Positions 1-5,941 of a stretch of 5,941 bases of DNA are shown one piece after another. The DNA comes from Desulfobacterales bacterium (GTDB lineage: Bacteria > Desulfobacterota > Desulfobacteria > Desulfobacterales > UBA5852). The translations under genes were made by a program, and so were the position numbers. The notes under the pieces are model-generated. The model had not been told where the DNA came from and made no database searches. It saw only the letters and a list, made by a program, of their open reading frames with translations. Position 1 is the stretch's first letter, and every line of letters starts with the position of its first letter. Where the stretch lies: NCBI GenBank assembly GCA_030066455.1, contig JASJBQ010000294.1, forward strand, positions 1 through 5,941. Reading direction: 5' to 3'.

Positions 1-1
1 G

Positions 2-886
2 GCTGGTCGTACCGCCCTGATCAAGCTTTTGCCATTTTCAATAGCGGAAATTCAATCCACTTTTTCGCTGCCGGATAATGACCGTCTTCTCCACCGGGGT
101 TTTTATCCCCGCATTTGGGATAAAGACCTTGATCCGACCCAGGCCCTGGGCGACTATTTTCAAACCTATATCGAACGGGATTTGAGACAGCTGGCCACGA
201 TTAAGGACTTGAATCTTTTTCAACATTTCATTCAATTATGTGCCGGGCGCATTGGCCAACTGCTCAACCTCAACAGCCTGGCCAACGATACCGGGATTTC
301 CCACACGACGGCCCGCAGCTGGTTGTCGCTGCTGGAAGCCAGTTTCATCGTCTTCCTCTTGCCGCCCTATTACCGCAACATCTCCAAGCGCCTGATCAAA
401 TCGCCCAAAATGTATTTTTTCGATGTCGGTTTGGCCGCTTTCCTTCTTGGCATCGAAAATGCGAAACAGCTGTCGCGGGATCCGCTGCGTGGTCATCTCT
501 TCGAAAATTTGATCGTCGCCGAGGCGATGAAATACCGATTTAACCAGGGGCGTCGGAGCAATCTTTATTTTTACCGCGACAGCAAGGGCAATGAGGTTGA
601 CCTGCTGGTGGTCAGTGGGTCGGATCTATTCCCCATCGAGATCAAGGCCGGAATGACGATCACGCGGGACTATTTCAAAGGCTTGAAGCATTTTGCCAAG
701 CTGTTTCCCGATCATATCCCCGGTGGCAGCGGACTGGTATATGGTGGGGTTGATGCGCAGGAAAGAACGGATACGGTTATCGTACCGGTTTCGCAGATTT
801 ACAGCTTATTTGATCGGGTTAGTTTTGATCTAAACCCTCTACATCTAGAGGCGGACCCGGCGCGGTTCGACCGATCCGGGGTGTGA
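2..886 (+). CDS. AAA_14/DUF4143-family ATPase, C-terminal part (5' end outside window)
   Basis: The reading frame is open to the left edge of the window and begins AGRTALIKLLPFSIAEI, which resembles the end of the AAA_14 ATPase core in this family, just before DUF4143. The P-loop and Walker B are therefore upstream and unseen; the TTG at 29 is not the true start. The visible part has a winged-helix-like stretch (LANDTGISHTTARSWLSLLE, about 275-345), then FDVGLAAFLLG and HLFENLIVAEAMK, and a C-terminal PD-(D/E)xK-like core with NEVD (590-601) and EIK (638-646). These are the hallmarks of DUF4143. Proteins of this family are common accessory ATPases with no settled function; antitoxin-like, regulatory or DNA-related roles have been proposed. 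The last ~18 residues, after SLFDRVSF, do not resemble the family and read into GC-rich intergenic-type sequence, so the original stop may have been lost. Base composition is more AT-rich than in the genes to the right, which fits an accessory, transferable gene. Confidence 0.85.
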   Translation, partial: AGRTALIKLLPFSIAEIQSTFSLPDNDRLLHRGFYPRIWDKDLDPTQALGDYFQTYIERDLRQLATIKDLNLFQHFIQLCAGRIGQLLNLNSLANDTGISHTTARSWLSLLEASFIVFLLPPYYRNISKRLIKSPKMYFFDVGLAAFLLGIENAKQLSRDPLRGHLFENLIVAEAMKYRFNQGRRSNLYFYRDSKGNEVDLLVVSGSDLFPIEIKAGMTITRDYFKGLKHFAKLFPDHIPGGSGLVYGGVDAQERTDTVIVPVSQIYSLFDRVSFDLNPLHLEADPARFDRSGV

Positions 887-897
887 TTCTGTTATTA

Positions 898-1075
898 GGT
901 TTGTTCATTTTCTTTCCCGGGAAAGAAAACGAACCAAAAGAAACCGCCGTGTCCCGCTTAATCCTGCGCGTCGCTACGTCGTGCGGCGCGCGCGGAAACT
1001 CGCTTCGCTCAGACAAGTCCGCGCGCTTATCCCGCCCGCCGTGTCGATGCTCGGCGCGGGACAAAGGGAAAAACC
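898..1075. repeat. Composite palindromic intergenic element
   Basis: The segment starts with a 32-bp palindrome (903-934) centred on CCCGGG, with arms GTTCATTTTCTTTCCC and GGGAAAGAAAACGAAC and only one mismatched pair. It is followed by CAAAAGAAACCGCCGTGTC and a GC-rich stem, GCGCGCGGA (988-996) with TCCGCGCGC (1018-1026), whose loop contains ACTCGCTTCGCTCAGAC. An outer pair GTCCCGC (951-957) and GCGGGAC (1056-1062) closes the structure, and CGCCGTGTC occurs as a direct repeat at 945-953 and 1037-1045. From memory, similar AAAGAAAA palindromes followed by a GAACTCGCTNCGCTCAGACA motif recur between genes in many proteobacteria, but I cannot name the family. Whether it is transcribed is unknown. 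No credible coding frame is present. Confidence 0.55.
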
Positions 1076-1097
1076 TAAACCCCCAACAGATTGACCA

Positions 1098-1115
1098 AGC
1101 CCCCTCCGGGGGGCT
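1098..1115. other. Perfect hairpin with UCCG tetraloop
   Basis: AGCCCCC (1098-1104) pairs perfectly with GGGGGCT (1109-1115) around the loop TCCG. In plus-strand RNA this is a C(UCCG)G tetraloop of the UNCG class, which is known to be unusually stable. No U-tract follows on either strand, so it is not a canonical intrinsic terminator. It lies between the composite element and the MITE-like palindrome, about 210 bases after the DUF4143 gene. Confidence 0.45.
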
Positions 1116-1162
1116 ACCTGAGGACTCCCGCTCTGCAGGAGGAGCCTTACTGTATCGCTGGC

Positions 1163-1299
1163 TCAAAGCTGCCGGTCTCGTATAAAGTCCAATATCTGCG
1201 TTACGCGTATCCCCCGTCACGGCGGCGTACCGTAAGTACGCCTTATTCCACCGGATTCGCAAGCCGTATCTCGAACTTTTTACGAGACCGTCAAAGCTG
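1163..1299 (-). mobile_element. MITE-like palindrome (copy A) with 9-bp direct repeats
   Basis: An imperfect palindrome spans 1173-1290. Its tips are perfectly paired for 10 bp (CGGTCTCGTA at 1173-1182, TACGAGACCG at 1281-1290), as is its core (GGCGTAC 1224-1230, GTACGCC 1236-1242). The 9-mer TCAAAGCTG occurs immediately outside on both sides (1163-1171 and 1291-1299), with one extra C at 1172. That arrangement is what a target-site duplication left by transposition looks like. The element is too short to encode a transposase, so any movement would need help in trans. It belongs to the same family as the palindrome at 3494-3616, read on the opposite strand: the reverse complement of its right arm and the left arm of that copy share the start TCGTAAAAAG and the end GGCTTGCGAATCC. 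Reading frames crossing it are by-products of the repeat. Confidence 0.6.
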
Positions 1300-1301
1300 A
1301 A

Positions 1302-1323
1302 GGGGATATCCAAAGGGTTATTT
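1302..1323 (+). repeat. Short shared motif pair, copy 1
   Basis: GGGGATATCCA (1302-1312) and AGGGTTATTT (1314-1323) recur in the same order at 5822-5832 and 5851-5860. In both places they lie immediately to the right of a large palindrome. The spacing differs: 1 base here and 18 bases there. Confidence 0.35.
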
Positions 1324-1470
1324 GAACCGGTGGGTTCTTATACGGTTTCGACCATCGGCGGCCTACCTCGGGGGGGGGAAGATTTAGAACCCCGGGCAAT
1401 GTCCGGTGGATCGCGGTTGCCTGGGGTTGGGGGTGATTACGTTTGCTTCTAAGGCGGTATCATGGTCAAT

Positions 1471-1501
1471 CGCCGCGTTCCCTGCGGGGCGGCGCGCGGC
1501 G
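1471..1501 (-). terminator. Stem-loop just downstream of tatA, possible 3' end structure
   Basis: CGCCGCG (1471-1477) pairs perfectly with CGCGGCG (1495-1501), starting 5 bases past the tatA stop in the direction of tatA transcription. There is no U-tract after it on the minus strand (ATTGACC follows), so it is a weak candidate. It could stabilise the 3' end of the mRNA or assist Rho-dependent termination. Confidence 0.25.
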
Positions 1502-1505
1502 TTTA

Positions 1506-1691
1506 TCAGGATTTATTTTCGCCTTCGATTTTTTCGTTTTCCTTCTTGTCGTCGTCGTCGGCGGTGGCGGATTTGAAGCTCTTGATGGCTTTGCCCATTC
1601 CGGCGCCGATTTCCGGCAATTTCCCCGCCCCAAAAATTATCAGTATAATGACCAGTATGATGATCAGTTCTGGCATTCCAATTCCGAACAT
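1506..1691 (-). CDS. tatA: Sec-independent (Tat) protein translocase subunit TatA
   Basis: This 61-residue protein is a TatA/TatE family member, the pore-forming component of the twin-arginine exporter, which moves folded proteins across the cytoplasmic membrane. It has a very short N-terminus (MFGIGMPE), one transmembrane helix (about residues 8-20, [13 protein letters not shown]), the F20-G21 hinge, then the amphipathic helix [16 protein letters not shown] (25-40) and an acidic, lysine-rich tail with DDDD at 45-48. E8 matches the conserved polar residue of the helix in TatA. The length is at the short end of the family. The start is firm: ATG with AGGAGG eight bases upstream. It follows a small CxxC protein gene with a gap of 12 bases and is probably co-transcribed and coupled with it. 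No tatB or tatC is present, so the other subunits must be encoded elsewhere. Confidence 0.93.
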   Translation of the reverse strand: MFGIGMPELIIILVIILIIFGAGKLPEIGAGMGKAIKSFKSATADDDDKKENEKIEGENKS

Positions 1692-1699
1692 TCGATTTT

Positions 1700-1705
1700 C
1701 CTCCT
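1700..1705 (-). promoter_or_regulatory. tatA ribosome binding site overlapping upstream stop codon
   Basis: On the minus strand the sequence reads TAGGAGGAAAATCGAATG. The TAG stop of the upstream gene (1704-1706) overlaps the AGGAGG Shine-Dalgarno sequence, 8 bases before the tatA ATG. Ribosomes ending on the first gene would sit on the tatA initiation site, which suggests translational coupling. Confidence 0.8.
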
Positions 1706-2114
1706 AATCCGACGGGGTGTTTTTTATTTCTTCGATTAAGCGGGCAAAACCTTTGGACCGGAAATGCCGGTCGAGGGCGGCGCGGTGGTTGATCCAGGTC
1801 GCCCATACTTCCATCCAGGCTTCGTCGCGCCAGTACAGGCTCTCATCGACACGGCCCTGCATTCGTTCGATATAGTCCACGAACTCCTCGGCGCAATCCT
1901 CGCAGAACCGATAGGGAATGCGCCGGTTCTGAACCTCGCTGGACTGGCAGCCGCACCCGGTGGCCGTCGGGGCGCCGCAACGCTCGCAGACCGCTGCGCA
2001 GCCGGCGCGCTGGTACATCTGCTGGACCGCCAGTCGCTTACGCTTGTCGCGCGCGGCCGACTGCCTATCCTTGGCCTGCGCCAGTTTGTCGCATATGGAT
2101 ATAATATCTGCCAC
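1704..2114 (-). CDS. Small CxxC (putative zinc-binding) protein of unknown function, upstream of tatA
   Basis: I do not recognise a named family for this 136-residue protein. It has a basic N-terminal helix (about 10-36, with DRQSAARDKRKRL). A cysteine cluster follows: C39, C43-x2-C46, C54, C56, then C71-x2-C74 in YRFCEDCAEEF. The paired CxxC knuckles about 25 residues apart suggest a zinc ribbon. The C-terminal part (79-130) is predicted helical, with many aromatic and acidic residues (SLYWRDEAWMEVWATWINH). There is no signal peptide or membrane segment, so it is probably cytoplasmic. The start is GTG at 2112-2114, the first possible one, because an in-frame TGA lies three codons upstream (2121-2123); no strong Shine-Dalgarno is visible. 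The next methionine, M33, would remove the basic helix. It sits 12 bases before tatA and overlaps its ribosome binding site. A role linked to Tat export or stress is possible but only a guess from position. Confidence 0.75.
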   Translation of the reverse strand: MADIISICDKLAQAKDRQSAARDKRKRLAVQQMYQRAGCAAVCERCGAPTATGCGCQSSEVQNRRIPYRFCEDCAEEFVDYIERMQGRVDESLYWRDEAWMEVWATWINHRAALDRHFRSKGFARLIEEIKNTPSD

Positions 2115-2154
2115 GGCAAGTCAAAGCGGTTTAACTATCGATTGAAATTAAAAA

Positions 2155-2184
2155 AACATAACACCGCCCTGTTGCGGGTGTCAA
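2155..2184 (-). promoter_or_regulatory. Possible sigma-70 promoter for the CxxC protein-tatA unit
   Basis: On the minus strand a perfect -35 box TTGACA (2179-2184) is followed, after an 18-base spacer, by TATGTT (2155-2160), a 4/6 match to the -10 consensus. Transcription would start near 2148, about 34 bases before the GTG codon. The spacer contains a dyad (about 2161-2181: ACACC..GGTGT). A competing reading is that this dyad followed by seven T residues (2156-2150 on the minus strand) is a terminator, but no minus-strand gene lies to the right to be terminated. Confidence 0.35.
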
Positions 2185-2287
2185 TCTGAACCTAACGGCC
2201 GGTGCGGCCCACGGGCCCGACTTGCGGATCATCTGCGGCCGTGTTAATGGTCCCATTTTTAGGGTAAATTCTAAAATCGAGGTTGCA

Positions 2288-3364
2288 ATGACCGAGTTCA
2301 AACCCGAGTTGCGTCCGCTTCTCATTGGCAGCCTGCCGGTGGCCGACCACAATGAGGCATTGGATATGGTGTTGGCGGCTACACCCGAAATCCCGCTCTG
2401 GGTTCAACTGCCCATTTTCCAAGAGGAGGGCATGGTGCCGCAGTTTATACCGGGGATGCCGGGGCTGGTCAGGGAGGAGGACCGCTGGCGAGTGGACAGC
2501 GCGAGCGATGGCTTCGAGCCGGCGCTGACCGCCTTTTACGAAGAGTATCTGCAAGCCGTCGAAAACGACGCGGCCCTCATGGCGTCCCGGTTCGCCCTTG
2601 CGCCCGATGTGGCCCGGGGGTTTCATGTTTTCATGGAGCGGATGGCGCAGGCGAGGACCTCCCTCGTGGCCGTAAAGGGGCAGGTGACCGGCCCGGTGAC
2701 ATTCGGCCTGGGGTTGAAGGACCAGCAGGACCGGCCGGTGTTCTACGATCTGCACGCCCGCGATGCGGCCGTCAAACTGCTGTCCCTCAAGGCGGCCTGG
2801 CAGGTGGTGCGGCTTAAAACCTTCGGGGTGCCGGTGATCGTGTTCGTTGATGAGCCGGCGCTGGCCGGTTACGGCTCATCCGAGCTGATCAGCATATCCG
2901 GCGAGGAAATCACGGCCGCCCTGGAGGAGGTCTTCGGCGCCATCCACAATGCCGGCGGGCTAGCCGGGGTACATGTGTGCGCCAACACGGACTGGGGGCT
3001 CGTGCTGAGCACGGGCGTGGATGTGGTCAACTTCGACGCCTACGGTTATGCCGAACGCTTCCTGCTCTATGCCGATGAAGTCAAAACCTTCCTGGCGCGC
3101 GGGGGGCTTGTGGCCTGGGGCATCGTCCCCACCGGCCCGGCCGACGTGATCGACAAAGAGTCGGTGGGCACGCTCGTGGACCGCTGGGACAAGCTGCTCA
3201 CCGCAGCCGGCCAGGCCGGTCTGGACACCGACGCCCTGCGACGCCAGTCCCTGATAACGCCCAGCTGCGGCACCGGCTCCTTGAGTGTACCCCATGCCCA
3301 GAAAGTGCTGGACCTCACCCGGGAGGTATCCCGTGCGGTGCGGGAGAGAGAGGGGACGCGCTAA
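2288..3364 (+). CDS. Short MetE/UROD-fold methyltransferase (core methionine synthase-like)
   Basis: This 358-residue protein matches the catalytic C-terminal half of cobalamin-independent methionine synthase and the related uroporphyrinogen decarboxylase-fold methyltransferases. An N-terminal LIGSLP (12-17) matches the family's GS-x-P motif. VDEPAL has D188, equivalent to the substrate-binding aspartate in the DEPALRE motif of MetE. HVC (H229, C231) and the cysteine in TPSCGTGSL (C327) are the expected zinc ligands that activate homocysteine. The glutamate ligand of MetE appears replaced by D250 in NFDAYGY. The N-terminal folate-binding half of classical MetE (~750 residues) is absent, so the methyl donor is probably not polyglutamyl methyl-folate; short MetE homologues can take methyl from a corrinoid protein. 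I chose ATG 2288, with GAGG five bases upstream, over the TTG at 2222, whose extra 22 residues do not look like the family. The gene stands alone, divergent from the tatA unit. No SAM or cobalamin riboswitch was seen in the 173-base divergent gap. Confidence 0.8.
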   Translation: MTEFKPELRPLLIGSLPVADHNEALDMVLAATPEIPLWVQLPIFQEEGMVPQFIPGMPGLVREEDRWRVDSASDGFEPALTAFYEEYLQAVENDAALMASRFALAPDVARGFHVFMERMAQARTSLVAVKGQVTGPVTFGLGLKDQQDRPVFYDLHARDAAVKLLSLKAAWQVVRLKTFGVPVIVFVDEPALAGYGSSELISISGEEITAALEEVFGAIHNAGGLAGVHVCANTDWGLVLSTGVDVVNFDAYGYAERFLLYADEVKTFLARGGLVAWGIVPTGPADVIDKESVGTLVDRWDKLLTAAGQAGLDTDALRRQSLITPSCGTGSLSVPHAQKVLDLTREVSRAVREREGTR

Positions 3365-3373
3365 AAAAGTGTT

Positions 3374-3403
3374 CGATCCCGATCCCGATAGCGACGCCGA
3401 CGC
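3374..3403 (+). repeat. Degenerate CGAYNN hexamer array
   Basis: Five hexamers lie in phase: CGATCC, CGATCC, CGATAG, CGACGC, CGACGC. They begin 9 bases after the methyltransferase stop. A related array reads CGATAC, CGATTC, CGATAG, CGATAC, CGAATA on the minus strand at 5862-5891, with CGATAG in the same third position. There is no coding role here. Confidence 0.5.
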
Positions 3404-3493
3404 CCAAAATGGGCTTGCACAGCGCCAATCGTCATCAGATCATCGCGGGCGCCTGGTTTGGCGGCGAGGATAATCGAATCAAATTATTTTCAC

Positions 3494-3616
3494 GGCGGTT
3501 TCGTAAAAAGCCCGAGATCAAGGCTTGCGAATCCTGAAGAGCGAGGCTGTACTTCAGTACGCCGCAGCGAGGAAGGATTCGCGTAACGCCGATATCGGGC
3601 TTCTTACGAACCCGCC
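3494..3616 (+). repeat. MITE-like palindrome, copy B, upstream of the MoxR gene
   Basis: The 22-base tips GGCGGTTTCGTA..GCCCGA (3494-3515) and TCGGGC..TACGAACCCGCC (3595-3616) are complementary at 20 of 22 positions. The core is GGCTGTAC-TTCA-GTACGCC (3545-3563, one mismatch). It is the same family as the element at 1173-1290, in inverted orientation: its 3575-3608 segment matches the reverse complement of 1179-1212 at 28 of 34 positions, both containing GCGTTACGCG. No direct repeat flanks this copy. It ends 15 bases before the MoxR start codon, so it must form part of the 5' untranslated region or promoter of that operon. Confidence 0.65.
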
Positions 3617-3631
3617 CCTGAGGGGGGGGAG

Positions 3632-4482
3632 ATGCTGGATACCGATCGGAAAAACTTCACCGGCGCCAGCCGCTACGTACTGGACGCGGAACTGGCGGCC
3701 ATCGTCAACATTTCCATGGCGCTGGAAATGCCGCTCTTGCTCAAGGGGGAGCCAGGCACCGGCAAGACCATGCTGGCCCATGCGATCGCCGAGAGTATAG
3801 GTATGCCCCTGATCGTGCTGAACGTCAAATCCAGCCTCAAGCTGGTTGAGGCGCTCTACCAGTACGATACCCTGACCCGCTTGAACGACAGCCGTTTCGG
3901 CGACTCAACCCGCGACGTCAGCAATATCGAGGACTACATCAAGATGGGCAAAATCGGCCAGGCTTTTACCGCCGACACCCGCACCGTCCTGCTGATCGAC
4001 GAGATCGACAAGGCCGATACCGACTTCCAGGACGACATGCTGGACGTTTTAGACCAGATGGAGTTCGACATCATCGAGATCGACAAGACCGTCGCCGCCC
4101 ACCACCGGCCCGTCATCATCATCACCTCCAATGCCAAGAAGGACCTTTCGGACCCCTTTCTGGGCCGCTGCAACTTCCACCATATCGCCTTTCCCGACCC
4201 CAAGATGATGCGCAGGATCATCCGGGTGCACTTCCCGGAGATCGACGGCGAATTGATGGACAATGCCGTGGAGACCTTCTACCGCATGCGGGAGCTGGAG
4301 GGCATCGAGAAGCGGCCGGCCACGCGCGAGCTGATCAACTGGATACGGGCCCTGGGCGCCGATCCGGACTTCAAGCCCAGCAAGCTTGCCAAGGGCGACA
4401 TTCCCTTTCTGGGGGTCCTGTTCAAGAAGAGCCAGGACTACCAGAAGGCCGGGGCGCTGGTGAGCCGGCGCAAACTTTTCTG

Positions 4483-4483
<1 letters not shown>
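3632..4483 (+). CDS. MoxR-type AAA+ ATPase
   Basis: This 283-residue ATPase has Walker A GEPGTGKT (39-46), Walker B VLLIDEID (119-126), a sensor-1 region IITSNAKKDL (163-172) and an arginine-finger candidate R179 in LGRC. The length and the early Walker A are typical of MoxR proteins, which consist of the AAA+ core and a small helical lid (here about 190-270, including RMRELEGIEKRPATRELINWI). MoxR ATPases form rings that, with a VWA partner, remodel or activate client enzymes, often by helping metal or cofactor insertion (NorQ, CbbQ and CoxD are examples). The start is ATG 3632, preceded within a few bases by a G-rich Shine-Dalgarno (AGGGGGGGGA, 3621-3630). Its TGA overlaps the ATG of the VWA gene by one base, so the two are coupled. 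No likely client enzyme is in the window. The sub-family within MoxR cannot be fixed by eye. Confidence 0.93.
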
Positions 4484-5677
<1,194 letters not shown>

Positions 5678-5679
<2 letters not shown>

Positions 5680-5821
5680 ACGCGGGCGGAGACGTTCATC
5701 TTGCGGCCCGGGGCTGCGTTGCCGCACATCGCGAAATGCTCACGTACTTCGTGTACGCTCCGCTTCCACGTCGCACGGCGTCTTGCCCCGAACCACAATC
5801 TAAACACCACCACCCGCGTTT
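5678..5821. repeat. 144-bp imperfect palindrome starting in the VWA stop codon
   Basis: Arms AAACGCGGG (5678-5686) and CCCGCGTTT (5813-5821) are perfectly complementary. The arms remain partly complementary inward, for example TTGCGG..CGGGGC (5701-5713) against GCCCCGAACCACAA (5785-5798). The core is CGTAC-TTCGT-GTACG (5743-5757). Architecture (length, GTAC-loop-GTAC centre, intergenic position) resembles the palindromes at 1173-1290 and 3494-3616, but the sequence is clearly diverged, so it may be a second family. It has no U-tract. It could protect the 3' end of the MoxR-VWA transcript or act as a terminator. No flanking direct repeat was seen. Confidence 0.55.
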
Positions 5822-5860
5822 GGGGATATCCATTGTCGCGCCCTAATCACAGGGTTATTT
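5822..5860 (+). repeat. Short shared motif pair, copy 2
   Basis: GGGGATATCCA (5822-5832) and AGGGTTATTT (5851-5860) match the pair at 1302-1323 in order and orientation. They start on the first base after the palindrome ends. Confidence 0.35.
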
Positions 5861-5861
5861 C

Positions 5862-5941
5862 TATTCGGTATCGCTATCGGAATCGGTATCGGGTCTCAAA
5901 AAAGAAATCAGCCCGGAACGCCTCGATACCGATTCCGACCC
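5862..5941. repeat. Inverted pair of CGAYNN hexamer arrays
   Basis: Minus-strand hexamers CGATAC, CGATTC, CGATAG, CGATAC, CGAATA occupy 5891-5862. Plus-strand CGATAC, CGATTC, CGACCC occupy 5924-5941 and run to the window edge. The facing arms form a perfect 15-bp stem (5877-5891 with 5924-5938), and the 32-base loop contains an A-tract. The structure probably continues past the window. The plus-strand array at 3374-3403 is related. Confidence 0.6.

Larger units (their letters stand above)
1300..1505. other. Intergenic stretch without a gene
   Basis: No convincing coding frame, RNA gene or promoter was found. Visible structure is limited to the GGGGATATCCA and AGGGTTATTT words (1302-1323) shared with the right end of the window, a G-tract at about 1371-1378, and the stem-loop just beyond tatA. 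Confidence 0.5.

Noticed and set aside
883..1300. Plus-strand open frames at 883-1185 and 1091-1300
   Set aside because: They lack ribosome binding sites, are rich in Arg, Pro and Ser, and cover hairpins and palindromes.
819..1313. Minus-strand open frame (164 codons) across the repeat region
   Set aside because: It runs through palindrome A and the composite element. Its RYAAVTGDTRNADIGLYT segment resembles RNADIGLLT translated from palindrome B, so the similarity comes from the repeat and not from a protein.
1443..1739. Plus-strand frames opposite tatA (1443-1739, 1462-1707)
   Set aside because: These are shadows; tatA on the minus strand has a complete family signature and a strong ribosome binding site.
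2160..2181. Minus-strand intrinsic terminator (hairpin plus T7)
   Set aside because: It looks structurally plausible, but no minus-strand gene lies to the right and it overlaps a perfect TTGACA box, so a promoter reading was preferred.
1764..2189. Plus-strand frame of 141 codons opposite the CxxC protein
   Set aside because: It lacks a visible ribosome binding site or recognisable motif. The minus frame has paired CxxC motifs and is coupled to tatA.
2265..2277. TAAATT or TAAAAT as a -10 box for the methyltransferase gene
   Set aside because: TAAAAT at 2272 is too close to the ATG for the Shine-Dalgarno to be transcribed, and no acceptable -35 box pairs with TAAATT at 2265.
2222..2287. Upstream TTG start for the methyltransferase
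   Set aside because: The added 22 residues do not look like the family, and ATG 2288 has GAGG at proper spacing.
2115..2287. SAM or cobalamin riboswitch before the methyltransferase
   Set aside because: The gap is short and I saw none of the conserved box sequences of those riboswitches.
3365..3631. CRISPR array or tRNA gene in the intergenic regions
   Set aside because: There are no evenly spaced direct repeats with unique spacers and no cloverleaf with a T-loop GTTCRA motif. The repeats present are palindromes and hexamer arrays.

Overview
This window looks like chromosomal DNA of a GC-rich anaerobic bacterium, most likely a Desulfobacterota (old Deltaproteobacteria) lineage near the Desulfobacterales. 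That placement is an inference. It rests on a compact cobalamin-independent methionine synthase-like protein, a paired MoxR ATPase and VWA protein with the DNGGWSM/VGDASM signature, a lone small tatA, and the style of the intergenic palindromes. No rRNA, tRNA or CRISPR array is visible.

Layout. Bases 2-886 (+) hold the C-terminal part of an AAA_14/DUF4143 ATPase whose P-loop half lies before the window. Bases 887-1505 carry no credible gene but are full of structured DNA: a 32-bp palindrome with an adjoining GC-rich stem element, a strong UCCG-loop hairpin, and a ~118-bp imperfect palindrome flanked by the 9-bp direct repeat TCAAAGCTG, which looks like an inserted MITE. Bases 1506-2114 (-) are a two-gene unit: a small CxxC-rich protein of unknown function, then tatA, whose ribosome binding site overlaps the upstream stop codon. 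A possible promoter lies at 2155-2184 (-). Bases 2288-3364 (+) encode a short MetE/UROD-fold methyltransferase. Bases 3365-3631 hold a CGAYNN hexamer array and a second copy of the MITE-like palindrome, in opposite orientation. Bases 3632-5679 (+) are a translationally coupled pair: a MoxR-type AAA+ ATPase, and a CoxE-like VWA protein beginning on the last base of the ATPase stop codon. Bases 5678-5941 hold a 144-bp palindrome that starts inside the VWA stop codon, and an inverted pair of CGAYNN hexamer arrays.

How it works together. The MoxR/VWA pair is expected to act as one chaperone or activase machine, as NorQ/NorD, CbbQ/CbbO and CoxD/CoxE do, but no client enzyme is in view. The methyltransferase probably makes methionine, perhaps taking its methyl group from a corrinoid protein. 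TatA would serve the Tat exporter with TatC encoded elsewhere. The most unusual content is non-coding: at least two members of one palindromic repeat family (one with apparent target-site duplication), a third palindrome of similar architecture, short shared sequences beside two of them, and repeated hexamer arrays. I found no evidence for a new defence or enzymatic system; the palindromic repeats and the client-less MoxR/VWA pair deserve the closest look.
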